DNA of 64,000 nt from Alopecurus myosuroides (lineage: Eukaryota > Streptophyta > Magnoliopsida > Poales > Poaceae), in the NCBI GenBank assembly GCA_028641055.1, contig CM054057.1:405438906-405502905 (forward strand). Reading direction: 5' to 3'. Positions 11,222 to 21,900 of this stretch are shown one piece after another (position 1 is the first letter of the stretch; each line of letters opens with the position of its first letter). The notes below the pieces were generated by a model that did no database searches, was not told where the DNA came from, and was given only the letters and a program-made list of their open reading frames with translations. The position numbers and the translations under genes were made by a program.

Positions 11222-14200
11222 GTTGGCGCCCACCGTGGGGCAACCAGTGGCGCTGGCTGGGGTTTCTGTTCGGACGGGATCTTCATCAGTGGAGCGCGTA
11301 GTTTGTGGCCTTGTCCACAGATTCGGCTCCTTCGACTTCGTCACCGACAACGCTGGCTGTTTCGGCGGCAAGGCCATGCCGGAAGGCGGCTCGGTGATCT
11401 CCTTCGGCTCTCACCTCGTCTACGTCGCCACCGTCGCCAACGACACCTACCCCGAGCTGGTGCACGACGCGGAGGATCCCCCCGCGGTTGTTGCTGCTCG
11501 TGGAAGGCCTGTGCGCAGCTCTGCATGCTGCGCTGAGGTGATGGTGACTGGCTTGGCGGCAAACGCTGGCGCAGCTGCCACTGGCGCTGCGGCCGTCGTC
11601 GAGGAGGTCGACGACCCGCCCGCGGGTGGCAGGACACGCCGGCCCTACGAGAAGGAGTGCAACCTGCCGCCTTCCACGTCTACGGTCATCCCCGCCTCGG
11701 CTGCGCGAACCGGGATGCCCACTCCCACTGACCTCGAGCTCCTAGCCGAGAGGGAGCAGCTCGAGCGGCAACGCCAGGAGCTGCTCGCCGAGCAGGCGGA
11801 GTTGGAGAAGATCAGGTTGGAGCTGAGCCTGGACCAGCTCGAGTACAACAAGGCTCACGGCTTCACGCCGGTGGCCAGGAGGCCCAGCAGGGTAGGCGCT
11901 ACGCGGCGCAACCTAGGCGCCGAGATGGCGACTGTGGCGGAGGAGCCCGCGCAGTCGGCTACCGCGAACACCTTCACAAGGCCAAGGTACAGCACACCCG
12001 CCAAGACGCTGCGAGCTGCGGAGGCTGTGGCTGCCGAGTTGCCGCGCCTAGAGGGAGAGGCGCGTCGCAGGCAGCAGGAGAGGCTAGGCGAGCTGGTGCT
12101 GGAGGCCGCCAGGCAGAACGAGGAGTTCCGGAAGGCCAACCCGGGAGCTGGAGCTTCGCAGGTGGTTCACTCGCACGCGGCAAGATCTAACGATCAAGCC
12201 TCATCTCCGCATCCTAGCCGCGAGAAGAGCCGCAGCGGGCGTTCGGGTAGAGACAGGCAAATGCAGGTGTATGACCCGGCTGCTGCCGCGAAACAGGTTG
12301 CTGTGCCGCAGCAGCCCGGGCAGGAACACAACGCTGCAAGAGCAGGCTCTCAAGCCCATCAAGCTCAAAGCCGTGTCCGAGAAGCCGCGCGTCCGGGTAC
12401 TTCTCGGCAACCCGCAGCTCCGCCTACTCGGCAGAGGCAGCAGCCACGCCCAGTGGCACCAGTCGTCAACCCGGTGGAGCAGCCTGCCGCTATGCAGGTG
12501 GATAGGTATGATGATGGCTACTCGGCTATGGAGATGGCTGGTTACGACATCCATGACCGCGTGGGTGAGCGCGTGTTGGCGCCTGGAGATGCAAGGCACC
12601 AGCTGGACCGTATCAGCTTGTCGGCGCGGCTTGAGAGCACGGGTCCTCCTGGCCCCGAGTGCTTTGGCCCGCGCATCATGAACGAGCCGTCCGTGAAGGG
12701 CTTCCAGCTCGCGAGAGGCACCAAGAGCTATAATGGTAGCACCAAGCCTGAAGATTGGCTCAACGACTACGTCACCGCGGTCCATATCGCGAACGGCAAC
12801 AGGAGATGGGCGGTGCGCTATGTGCCGCAGATGCTAGAGGGTCCAGCTCGCACTTGGCTCAACAACCTGCCCAAGAATAGCATTAACTGCTGGCTGGACT
12901 TCTCGGATGCCTTCATCAGCAACTTCACCAGCACCTACAAGAGGCCGAATAGGCCACAGCAGTTGTCGGCTTGCCGGCAGCGAGAAGACGAGACGGACCG
13001 CGAGTACCTTACTCGGTGGAGCACCTTGAGGAACACCTGTGAGGGTGTGAATGAGGCGCAGGCCATCACTTGGTTTGCGCAGGGTTGCCGACATGGCAGC
13101 ATGCTGTGGCAGAGATTGCAGAGGGAAATGCCCAACACCCTGGCCGAGACCATCAAGATTGCGGATCAGTACGCACTCGGTGATCCTACTCAGCCACTGA
13201 TGGATTCCTCTGAGCCGAGAAGAAACTTCAACAGCAACAAGCGCAACGAGTTCCGCAACAAGCGCCGAGTAGATACTCGGTATGATCCCGAGGAGGTGAA
13301 TGCAGTGAATGTTGGAGGCAGTGGTGGCCAAAGGCAGAAACCTGCTGGAGCCTACGGGCAGAACCAGAACCAGGGCCAAGGCAACAAGAAACCGTTCCGC
13401 ACTGCGCAGCCGAGTAGCGGGAACTCCGAGCAGCCGAAGAAGTTTGTCTTCGATGACATGAAGGATGGTCCATGCAGCTTCCACACTCACCACCCCTCAA
13501 GGCCTGCGAACCACACTACTCGGCAATGCGAATGGTGGGATGTGATCAAGAGTGATGGCTTGCCTCCTCCACCTCCTCTGCCAGCCGCGAATGCCACTGT
13601 TCAGCCTACTCGGGCACCCGCAGCTCGGCCGCCAGTCTATCCGAGAAGAGAGAATGTGAACCAGGTGGCTTTAGGAGCCAACCAGAACTTCAACAACGAG
13701 AGGTACCGCAACAACAACAACAACTACAACCGCAACAACAACAACAGAGGCAACAACAACTATCAGGGCAACAACAATGGCAACAACGGCAACAATGGGG
13801 GCAACGGCCCTAACCAGTACCAAGAGCACCATGAGAGCTATATGATCTTCACTTCCGAGGCAGTCGACAAGCAGTCACAGCATAGGCGGGCCATGGAGGT
13901 CAATGCAGTGATTCCGGCTGTCCCTCACTACATGTACTGGTGCGACCAGGAGATCAGGTGGACTCGGGCGGATCACCCCAAGGTGATGCCCAATCCGGGT
14001 ACCTATGCCTTGGTGCTGGATCCCACCTTCTTGGGCCCCGAGAAGAACGTGAGGTTCAGCAAGGTGCTGATCGACAACGGCAGCAGCATCAACATCGTGT
14101 ACAAAGACACACTCGAGAAGCTTGGCCTGGCCGAGAACATGATGCTGCCCAGCAAGACCACTTTCCATGGCATTGTGCCCGGGATCTCATGCAACCCGAT

Positions 14201-14654
14201 TGGCCGAGTGTGGATTGATGTGCTATTCGGTACTCGGGAGAACTGCCGCACAGAGCGCCTGCAGTTTGAGGTGGTGGATCATCAGAGTCCATATCACGCT
14301 CTACTCGGCAGGCCTGCTCTGAGCAAGTTCATGGCCTCTACTCACGTGGCTTACCTGAAGATGAAGATCCCCGGGCCCAATGGCATCATCACTATCTCGG
14401 GAGACTACAAGAAGTCCATGGAGTGTGCCTCTGCTAGCTCTCAGCTGGCGGAATCGATGGTGATTGCTGCCGAGAAGAGGAAGATGTACGAGGTGGTGGC
14501 CATGGCTCAGTCCGCACAAGCTGGCGCACAAGGTGTGCCGAGTACTCAACATGGTACTGCTTTCCAAGCGGCCAAGGAGACCAAGACAGTCCAGGTTGAC
14601 CCCGAGTTCCCGGAGCGCGTGGCCATCATTGGTGCCGGGCTGGCCGAGAAATAG
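11193..14654 (+). CDS. gag: Element T Gag-protease
   Basis: Gag builds the particle and the protease matures it. I start at ATG 11193 (MASAVTPPRQ, 1,153 aa); an in-frame ATG at 11097 would add 32 residues, and both lie inside the 5' LTR. From the 11193 start, a charged coiled coil (LLAEREQLERQRQELLAEQA) lies near residues 180-220, the Retrotrans_gag core (WLNNLPKNSINCWLDFSDAF) near 515-665, an unusual Cys/His knuckle (CSFHTHHPSRPANHTTRQC) near 761, an Asn-rich tract near 830-875, and the protease with LIDNGSSINIV near 957-970 and LLGRPALS near 1038. The active-site loop is DNGSS rather than DTGS. The frame closes at TAG 14652-14654 but stays open beyond it into pol. Confidence 0.9.
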   Translation: MASAVTPPRQLAPTVGQPVALAGVSVRTGSSSVERVVCGLVHRFGSFDFVTDNAGCFGGKAMPEGGSVISFGSHLVYVATVANDTYPELVHDAEDPPAVVAARGRPVRSSACCAEVMVTGLAANAGAAATGAAAVVEEVDDPPAGGRTRRPYEKECNLPPSTSTVIPASAARTGMPTPTDLELLAEREQLERQRQELLAEQAELEKIRLELSLDQLEYNKAHGFTPVARRPSRVGATRRNLGAEMATVAEEPAQSATANTFTRPRYSTPAKTLRAAEAVAAELPRLEGEARRRQQERLGELVLEAARQNEEFRKANPGAGASQVVHSHAARSNDQASSPHPSREKSRSGRSGRDRQMQVYDPAAAAKQVAVPQQPGQEHNAARAGSQAHQAQSRVREAARPGTSRQPAAPPTRQRQQPRPVAPVVNPVEQPAAMQVDRYDDGYSAMEMAGYDIHDRVGERVLAPGDARHQLDRISLSARLESTGPPGPECFGPRIMNEPSVKGFQLARGTKSYNGSTKPEDWLNDYVTAVHIANGNRRWAVRYVPQMLEGPARTWLNNLPKNSINCWLDFSDAFISNFTSTYKRPNRPQQLSACRQREDETDREYLTRWSTLRNTCEGVNEAQAITWFAQGCRHGSMLWQRLQREMPNTLAETIKIADQYALGDPTQPLMDSSEPRRNFNSNKRNEFRNKRRVDTRYDPEEVNAVNVGGSGGQRQKPAGAYGQNQNQGQGNKKPFRTAQPSSGNSEQPKKFVFDDMKDGPCSFHTHHPSRPANHTTRQCEWWDVIKSDGLPPPPPLPAANATVQPTRAPAARPPVYPRRENVNQVALGANQNFNNERYRNNNNNYNRNNNNRGNNNYQGNNNGNNGNNGGNGPNQYQEHHESYMIFTSEAVDKQSQHRRAMEVNAVIPAVPHYMYWCDQEIRWTRADHPKVMPNPGTYALVLDPTFLGPEKNVRFSKVLIDNGSSINIVYKDTLEKLGLAENMMLPSKTTFHGIVPGISCNPIGRVWIDVLFGTRENCRTERLQFEVVDHQSPYHALLGRPALSKFMASTHVAYLKMKIPGPNGIITISGDYKKSMECASASSQLAESMVIAAEKRKMYEVVAMAQSAQAGAQGVPSTQHGTAFQAAKETKTVQVDPEFPERVAIIGAGLAEK
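11224..11240 (+). other. Primer binding site of element T
   Basis: TGGCGCCCACCGTGGGG starts two bases after the LTR end. It opens with TGG, the complement of a tRNA CCA end. Related plant Gypsy elements have similar TTGGCGCC sites. I did not identify the exact tRNA. The site lies within the gag reading frame, where it encodes part of QLAPTVGQP. Confidence 0.8.
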
Positions 14655-17600
14655 GAAAGCGCGCTCATCCACTTCCTCCGTGAGAATCGGGACGTGTTCG
14701 CCTGGACCAATGAAGATTTACCAGGAGTCCCGAGGGAGTTGGTTGAGCACTCTTTGCATGTGCGTCCTGACGCCAAGCCCGTGAAGCAGGCCTTGCGCCG
14801 TTTCGGGGATGAGAGAAGGAAGGCCATCGGTGATCAAATCACCAAGCTGCTGATCAGTAACTTCATCATGGAGGTGCTACACCCGGACTGGTTAGCCAAC
14901 CCGGTCATGGTCGAGAAGAAAAAGGAAGATCCCAAGGCTGCCACTGCATGGCGCATGTGCGTCGACTACACCGACTTGAACAAGGCATGCCCCAAGGATC
15001 CTTTCCCGCTACCTCGCATCGACCAGGTGATCGATTCCACTGCCGGCTGTGAACTGTTGTCTTTCATAGATGCCTACTCTGGTTTCCACCAGATTGCACT
15101 CAATCCCGCTGATCAAATAAAGACTGCTTTCATTACCCCGTACGGGGCTTATTGCTATCGTGTCATGTGTTTTGGCCTGAGGAATGCGGGTGCAACCTAT
15201 CAGAGATGCATGCAGAAATGCTTGCACGACCAACTCGGCAAGAATGTGCAGGTGTACGTAGATGACATTGTCATCAAAACGAATAAAACACATACTCTGC
15301 TTGCCGACTTGGAGGAAACCTTTGCTAACCTACGCAGGTACAAAATGAAACTGAATCCGAGTAAGTGCACCTTTGGTGTACCAGCTGGAAAGCTACTCGG
15401 TTTCCTGGTTTCTAGTCGGGGCATTGAAGCCAATCCGTCTAAGATAAAAGCTATTGAAAGCATGTCTTTGCCGAGATCATTGAAGGATGTGCAGAAGTTC
15501 ACGGGTTGTCTGGCATCACTGAGCCGTTTTCTGGGCCGAATGGGCGAGAAGGCTCTGCCTCTGTACCAGCTGATGAAGAAGAGCGACAAGTTTGTCTGGA
15601 CACCGCAAGCGGATGTAGCATTCAATGAGCTGAAAGCAATGTTGGCTAGCGCTCCTGTCTTGGCTAGTCCGCTACCCAAGGAGCCTATGCTGCTATACAT
15701 TGCCGCGACTAACCGAGTAGTCAGCGTGGTGATAGTGGTGGAGCGAGAAGAAGAAGGCAAGAGTGTGCAGCGCCCTGTGTACTATTTGAGTGAGGTGTTG
15801 TCGAGCTCCAAGCAGAACTACCCGCATTACCAGAAAATGACCTATGGTGTGTACCTGGGCGCCAGGAAGCTGAAGCATTATTTCCAGGAACATCCCATCA
15901 CTGTCGTGAGCTCAGCTCCCATCTCGGACATCATGGGTAACAAGGAGGCGAGTGGCAGAGTAGCCAAGTGGGCGATTGAGCTAGCCGCGTACGCTCCCGC
16001 GTATACGCGAAGAGAAGCAATCAAGTCTCAGGTACTGGCGGAATTTCTTGTCGACTGGGCCGAGATGCAGTATGAACCTCCTGCTCCAGTTTCCAACTAT
16101 TGGAAGATGCACTTTGATGGCTCAAAGGTGAAAGAAGGCCTTGGTGCTGGCGTTGTGCTTACATCACCCAAGCGAGATCAGCTCAAGTATGTGTTGCAGA
16201 TCCATTTCAAGGCATCCAACAATGTAGCCGAGTACGAGGCAGTTGTGCATGGTTTGCGAGTAGCAAAGGAGGTTGGCGTGCAGCGCATTATCTGTTATGG
16301 CGACTCAGATCTGGTGGTGCAGCAAGTCTCGGGTACCTGGGATGCCTTGGATGCCAACATGGCGTCGTATCGTTTCCTGGTGCAGTCAATGACTGGGTTT
16401 TTCGAAGGCTGTGAGTTCCAGCACATTCACCGAGCAGAAAACGAAGCAGCAGATGAGCTGTCCAAGTTGGGATCTTCTCGGCAGTCCATCCCGGCAGGGA
16501 TTGCCTTGGAGCATTTGAGGAAGCCATCCATCAAGCCTTCCCCCAACTCGGAATCCATCTTTGTCCCTTCTCTGCCAAGTGAGGAATCTGACCCAATGGA
16601 GATTGACTGGGAGAGTGCTGCAGGGAACCCGGGGACTGCCGTCCTATACTCGGGGACTGCCGCTCCCTACCCGGGGACTGCCGTTCCCTACTCGGGGACT
16701 GCCGTTCCCTACCCGGGGACTGCCATTCCCTACTCGGGGACTGCCACTCCGTACCCGGGGACTGCCACTCCCTACCCGGGGACTGCCATTCCTTACTCGG
16801 GGACTGCCGCCCTCAACCCTGAAGCTGTTGCATTCATTGAAGAAGTTCTCGCCAATCGATCTGGGCTGCAGAGAAGCGCTCCTACTCCTCCTGTGCAACC
16901 ACCAGAGCCTGTCCCAATGGAAATGGACGAACCAGTGTTTCCCGTGCGGGAGACACCGAGTTGGGCAATGCCCATATTATCCTTTCTAAGGGACGGCACT
17001 CTACCTGAAGATGAGGTGACTGCGAGGCAGATTCAGAGAAGATCCAAGGGCTACGCCTTAGTCCGAGATGTGCTGCACAAGAGAAGTGCCACTGGTGTGC
17101 TGCAACGCTGTGTAAGCCCAGAGGAAGGAGAAGAAATCCTGGTGGAGATACATCAAGGAGAGTGTGGGCATCACGCCTCTTCTCGGGCGTTAGTCAAGAA
17201 AGCGTTTCGGCATGGCTTCTACTGGCTCACTGCATTACAGCAAGCTGAGGACATTGTGAGGAAGTGCGCCGGCTGCCAGATGTTCGCAAGTAAGATTCAC
17301 GTGCCAGCATCCGAGTTGAAAACAATTCCTATCACATGGCCGTTTGCTGTTTGGTGCTTGGATATGGTTGGTCCTTTCAAGCCGGCTAAGGGCAATATGA
17401 CACATATCTTGGTCATGGTGGACAAGTTCACCAAGTGGATCGAGGTGAAGCCTATTCGGAAGTGCGATGGAGTCACGGCTGTGAAGTTTGTGAAAGATGT
17501 GATCATGAGATATGGCTACCCGCACAGTATCATCACCGACAACGGCACTAACTTTGCAGAGGGGGCAATGGTGCGATTTTGCAGAGATAAGCATATCCGA

Positions 17601-18227
17601 CTAGACGTTGCGTCAGTCGCGCACCCTGCCTCCAATGGGCAAGTTGAAAGAGCAAACGGGATGGTACTGGCAGGCATCAAGCCGAGGCTGATTGAGCCAC
17701 TGCTGAAAACACCTGGGTGTTGGCTAGAAGAGTTGCCAGCGGTGTTGTGGAGTCTAAGGACTACCCCTAACCGGTCAACTGGCTACACGCCATTCTTCTT
17801 GGTATACGGGGCTGAGGCCGTGTTGCCAATAGACTTAGAGCATGACTCCCCCCGAGTAGCCCTCTACACTGAGGTGGAGGCGAGAGAAGCTCGAGAAGAC
17901 GACGTTGACCTGCTTGAAGAAGCAAGAGAGCTGACTCTGTCACGTTCGGCTATCTACCAGCAAAACCTGCGGCGCTATCATAGCCGAAAGGTGAACCCAA
18001 GGGTTTTCCGAGAAGGAGACATGGTCCTTAGGCTTGTGCAGCGCACAGCCGGGATGCACAAGCTGTCTCCTCCATGGGAAGGGCCTTTCATTGTCAGCAA
18101 AGCGCTGCACAATGACGCGTACTATCTTGTAGATGTGCGCCCATCGCAGGCGAACAGGGCAGATAAAGCTGGAGAGGAAACCAAGCGTCCCTGGAATGTA
18201 GCTCTACTTCGTCGTTTTCATTCGTAA
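14655..18227 (+). CDS. pol: Element T Pol: reverse transcriptase, two RNases H, integrase
   Basis: Same frame as gag, directly after the TAG; the first ATG is at 14694, but the family's ALIHFLREN-like segment lies before it, so pol is really the continuation of one polyprotein (1,190 codons to the stop). Order: reverse transcriptase with YVDDIVI near 15254-15274; a native RNase H (15680-15900) whose first catalytic Asp is replaced (LLYIAATNR); an archaeal-type RNase H with MHFDGS, EYEAVVHGL, GDSDLVV and AENEAADELS (16105-16480); a 7-residue repeat spacer; the integrase HHCC zinc site (GHHASSRAL to CAGC, about 17165-17280); the DDE core WCLDMVGPF, IITDNGTNF and NGQVERANG; and a GPF module (PPWEGPF). 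It ends ALLRRFHS. All key integrase and polymerase residues are present, so it is probably functional if the TAG is passed. Confidence 0.92.
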   Translation, partial: ESALIHFLRENRDVFAWTNEDLPGVPRELVEHSLHVRPDAKPVKQALRRFGDERRKAIGDQITKLLISNFIMEVLHPDWLANPVMVEKKKEDPKAATAWRMCVDYTDLNKACPKDPFPLPRIDQVIDSTAGCELLSFIDAYSGFHQIALNPADQIKTAFITPYGAYCYRVMCFGLRNAGATYQRCMQKCLHDQLGKNVQVYVDDIVIKTNKTHTLLADLEETFANLRRYKMKLNPSKCTFGVPAGKLLGFLVSSRGIEANPSKIKAIESMSLPRSLKDVQKFTGCLASLSRFLGRMGEKALPLYQLMKKSDKFVWTPQADVAFNELKAMLASAPVLASPLPKEPMLLYIAATNRVVSVVIVVEREEEGKSVQRPVYYLSEVLSSSKQNYPHYQKMTYGVYLGARKLKHYFQEHPITVVSSAPISDIMGNKEASGRVAKWAIELAAYAPAYTRREAIKSQVLAEFLVDWAEMQYEPPAPVSNYWKMHFDGSKVKEGLGAGVVLTSPKRDQLKYVLQIHFKASNNVAEYEAVVHGLRVAKEVGVQRIICYGDSDLVVQQVSGTWDALDANMASYRFLVQSMTGFFEGCEFQHIHRAENEAADELSKLGSSRQSIPAGIALEHLRKPSIKPSPNSESIFVPSLPSEESDPMEIDWESAAGNPGTAVLYSGTAAPYPGTAVPYSGTAVPYPGTAIPYSGTATPYPGTATPYPGTAIPYSGTAALNPEAVAFIEEVLANRSGLQRSAPTPPVQPPEPVPMEMDEPVFPVRETPSWAMPILSFLRDGTLPEDEVTARQIQRRSKGYALVRDVLHKRSATGVLQRCVSPEEGEEILVEIHQGECGHHASSRALVKKAFRHGFYWLTALQQAEDIVRKCAGCQMFASKIHVPASELKTIPITWPFAVWCLDMVGPFKPAKGNMTHILVMVDKFTKWIEVKPIRKCDGVTAVKFVKDVIMRYGYPHSIITDNGTNFAEGAMVRFCRDKHIRLDVASVAHPASNGQVERANGMVLAGIKPRLIEPLLKTPGCWLEELPAVLWSLRTTPNRSTGYTPFFLVYGAEAVLPIDLEHDSPRVALYTEVEAREAREDDVDLLEEARELTLSRSAIYQQNLRRYHSRKVNPRVFREGDMVLRLVQRTAGMHKLSPPWEGPFIVSKALHNDAYYLVDVRPSQANRADKAGEETKRPWNVALLRRFHS
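16621..16812 (+). repeat. 21 bp tandem repeat inside pol
   Basis: About nine units of 21 bp with core TACYCGGGGACTGCCRYTCC encode the heptapeptide GTAxPYx, alternating Ser and Pro in the last place. It lies in the linker between the archaeal RNase H and the integrase and keeps the frame. Units differ mainly at the YC and RY positions. The word TCGGGGACTGC recurs outside the array at about 18292 and directly before the 3' LTR (about 24734). Confidence 0.9.
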
Positions 18228-18901
18228 GCAAAGATGTGTATGTACCCTTTCATCCGAGTTGAAATTCTACTCTGCAATCTAAAATTGTTCTCGGGGACTG
18301 CCCTCGTCCAAAATTGCTCTAAGTGTTTTTACTCGGCTCGTTCCTTTGTCTATTCGGTTGCTTCACTTCAGAACTCAAAAGTGCATTGAGTACTGTGTTT
18401 AAACCTATATGCCAACTCTTCGACTTTGCTGCTGTCCGAAACCCGGCTTCATGGCAAGCAAGAGAACAAGCAAAAGGTCAATGAGCACACGAAAATCACT
18501 AAGGAAGAAAAAGTGCAGGAACCGAGTAGATTGTCGGTTACTTTTTGTTCCTCGTTTTCGTCTTCTCGGTTAAGTGGTGGGCTGCGTTATCATGATTGTT
18601 TTCTAGCGGCTAAGTATTTGCAGCCTTGTTCTTTGATTCTTGTGACTCGAATACCAAACAAGCGACAAGTCGCAGGTAGAGCAGAGATGAAAAGACAGGG
18701 TGAATAAGAAAAGCTACTCGGGGACTCGCATGGGAACACAGCTCGGCATTGAGCCACTGTCGTTCAAATTGATTAATGTCAACGTAAACTGAGTGGGCAT
18801 AAAAACTGGGTAGAAAGCGAAAACAAATATTGTTTGATACATATGCTCCCGGCATCCCGGGGATCTGATAAATGTTCAAGTTAAAAAAGTTGCAGGTGGC
18901 C
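18228..18901. other. Spacer between pol and the end of the antisense gene
   Basis: About 670 bp with no supported coding region. It contains further copies of TCGGGGACTGC and TACTCGG and would be the 3' untranslated region of the antisense transcript. I see no perfect AATAAA on the minus strand; a near match lies around 18830-18840. Confidence 0.4.
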
Positions 18902-21900
18902 TCAGGTTGAGGAGGCAGTGTTCTCGGCGCTGGCATGGGCAGTTGTTTCCTCGACGACTGTCTTGGTAGCAGTTTCTTCGGCGGTGGTTTTCTCGGCAGC
19001 TTCTTCGTTGTTGGTGGCGACCGTTTCCGTCTGCACGGCGGCGGACTCCTCCATCCCAACATCATCCTGGGTGGCCGTCCGCTCGGATGTAGCTGTGGCC
19101 ACCGAGATGGGGCCTGGAGCCGAAGAGGAGCCAGCGGTGTGGCTAGGAGGTGGCACCGTGTCGTCAAGAGCAGCACCCGAGGAGGTGCCGAAGTTGAGTG
19201 GCTCGCTGTCGATGTGGGCATGCTCCTCCTCATCGCTACCCGAGACGGCGGCGCTCTTCCCCTTCCCGGCCTTGCTCCTGGGAGATGCGAAGTATTCGTC
19301 CATGTCCTCCTCGTCGTCCTCGTCGTCCTCCACATCGGCTTCCTCCTCGTCTTCATAATCAGTGTCCGGCTCGGGGGGGCCGTCGATGTAGACCTCCGTC
19401 TCGGCACACTCGGCAACTTCATAGGCGATCTGCTTGCGCAAGGCCACGCTAGCGGCATCATTCTCCCACTTGGAGTTATTACGCTTCCCGCGGATGCGCT
19501 GCATGTCAAGGTTCTCATACCAAGACGCCATGCAGAGAAGCATCACATCAGCACCGGCACGGGCTGCAGAGGCTCGCCACTTCTTCAGCTCGGCCTTCGC
19601 TTCCTCCAGCTTGTGAGCGAGATCTCGCATCGTTCTTGGCTGGGGGTCATGAGGCCAGAACAACCTGTGGAGCTCAAAGCCCACGTGCACCAAGTCAGTC
19701 CCGCAGCCGGCCAGCTGTTCGAAGTAACCTTTGAGCACCTGCAAGCTGTCCTCGATATCAGCCCTGGTGTCAATCGGCTCACCCAGCGAAAGGCGAACTG
19801 CTCGGGCCTTGGCTATCGAGGGCGCAGAGGTAGACTCAAGGCGAGGCCAGATATCTGAAATAGCAAGTGGCAAGATCAAAAACCGAGAAAGAGAAAAGGA
19901 AGCCGAGAAGGAATAAGACCGAGAAGAAAAGATGCAATGAAGAAAAGAACTTACCGACTAGTTGGCGGCGCAGTTGCTGCAGCTTGGTTCTCCAAGATTC
20001 CTCGTTGCTAATGTGCTTTGATTGGATCTGGCGCAGGGTGTCCATCTGAGCGAAAAGATCAGCATTGGCCTTCTTCAGAGTCTCGCATTCAGCCTCGAGG
20101 GCCCTCTCCTTGGCCTTGAAAGCGGTCTCGGCCTTGGCCTTCTCGGCGATGGCCTTGTCCCTCTCGGCGCCAATCTTCACGGCGTCTTGGAGCGCGTTCT
20201 GAAGCTGGACCTGCAGCTTCTCCATCTCGCTGGTGTGGTCCTTAATCAGAGTAATGGCCTGATCGGACAGCTGCTTTTCCACCGCTGCTGGCTGGACGCA
20301 ATCTTGGTGCGCCTCAGCAAATGCCTTATAATCTTCTGCGAAAAGATAAGATAAGGTCAGCAGATATGCAGAGAAGAAACAAATTCGAGACAGCACCGAG
20401 TAAACAGCAAGCTCACCTTCAAGTCTCTTTATGGTGGCCTCGGAGTCTGCCACAAAAGCACGGCACTTCTCGTGCTCGTCGACTAGGGCCTTCAGGTTAG
20501 CTGCAGAGAAGGAAAGGTTAGTGCCAAAGAAAGCAGGAGCGGGCGTAAAAATAAAACGCAGAAACCGCGTAGCTAAAAGGCCTACCCTGCACTTCAGCCA
20601 GCTGCTGGCTGCTCTCATTGGCGTTTTTGCTTGCGGCCTCGGCATCTGCCTTCTCTTTCTCCAGTGCGGTGATGCGTCTCCTGGCGATGGAGTGGTTCCA
20701 GAGAAGGATGCGGTACAAGTTGGTCCGCTTGAGAACGCTATCCTGAAAACCGAGAAGAAAATGAGTTAGGAAAAGCAGAGGAGATTCGGCCCGAGTAGGA
20801 GGCTACTCGGAGAGTGTCCACCTACTCGACCCAAATCTCGGGGACTGGGAGTGATGGAGAGAAAGAAGGAAGGCGAGTAGAAGAGAAGAAAATTCAACTC
20901 GGAAAAGGCAAAAAGACTTACTGCGTAGCTCTGTTCGATATCCTCGGCGTTCTTGCGGTGCAAGAACATCTTGGCTGCGAGGGTGGCGGTGTCGGTGGAG
21001 ACGGACATGGGCTGGTGTCCCAGGTCGATCTTGTTCCACTCCACGCGGTAGTGGTCGACGGAGCCAAGGGTCAAGCCATGCCACTTATCCTCTCCGAGAA
21101 CCCCGCTGTCCCACTTGGCGCTGATGTAGCCGATAGTGTCCAGCACCTGCTCAAGACCCTTGGAAGTTATTGGCTTGTCTTGGGGTCCCCGAGAAGCAAT
21201 ATTGACGGGTTTATTCTGGGCTGGATCGAAGGGAGGAGTATTCCTGGCTACTGCTTTCCTCCCCTTCTGAATAGCTACAGCTTTATCTTGGGGAGGGAAG
21301 CCGATGCGGTGTTGGTGGCTAACCTCAATCATATATTCCGGGTAGCAGGGCTGGCCAGCAGCGCGAGCGCCCGCAGAGAGTGCAGCAGGAATCGGGCCGG
21401 AGTCGCGGATCACGAGTGCTCCGCCTGCGGATGCGCCTTGCTCCCTGGCCCTTTTCTTCGTCTGCTCCTTCTCGATCTTCTGCTTCTCGGGATCCTCGGG
21501 TTTCTTCCCCTCTGTCTTGGCTTTTGCCTTCTCGGCCTTGGCTTTTGCCTTCTCGGCGACTGCTTCCTCGGCAGCTCGCCTCTCGGCTTTCTTCTGTTCA
21601 GCCCTGGCCTTCTTCTGCTCGGCCTTGGCTCTCTCAGCAGTTTCTTTCTCGGCTTTGGCCTTCTCGGTGGCTTCCTCCTTGGCCTTGGCCTCCTCGGCAG
21701 TCACCTTATCGGCAGCCTTCTTCTCGGAAGGGCCCTTCTCGGAGCAGTAATCCCTCAGAGCATCAAGGGCCCGTTGCCTGGTTACTCGCCCAGGAGGGCT
21801 GGGGGTGTCCTTGCTCTGAGGAGACGAGGAGGAGGTTGGTGGTGTAGGGCCTTGTGCAGTCGGTGGCGTAGGGCCCTGCGAAGTTGGAGGCGCCGCTGCA

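Noticed and set aside
12201..12785. Minus-strand frames of up to about 200 codons opposite gag and pol
   Set aside because: They follow from the GC-rich codon use of gag; none has a domain, promoter or splice structure.
16621..16812. A CRISPR-like array
   Set aside because: Units abut with no spacers, keep the coding frame and lie in an eukaryotic retrotransposon.
16644..16898. Minus-strand frame with repeated GSPRVG peptides
   Set aside because: It is only the reverse reading of the 21 bp tandem array in pol.
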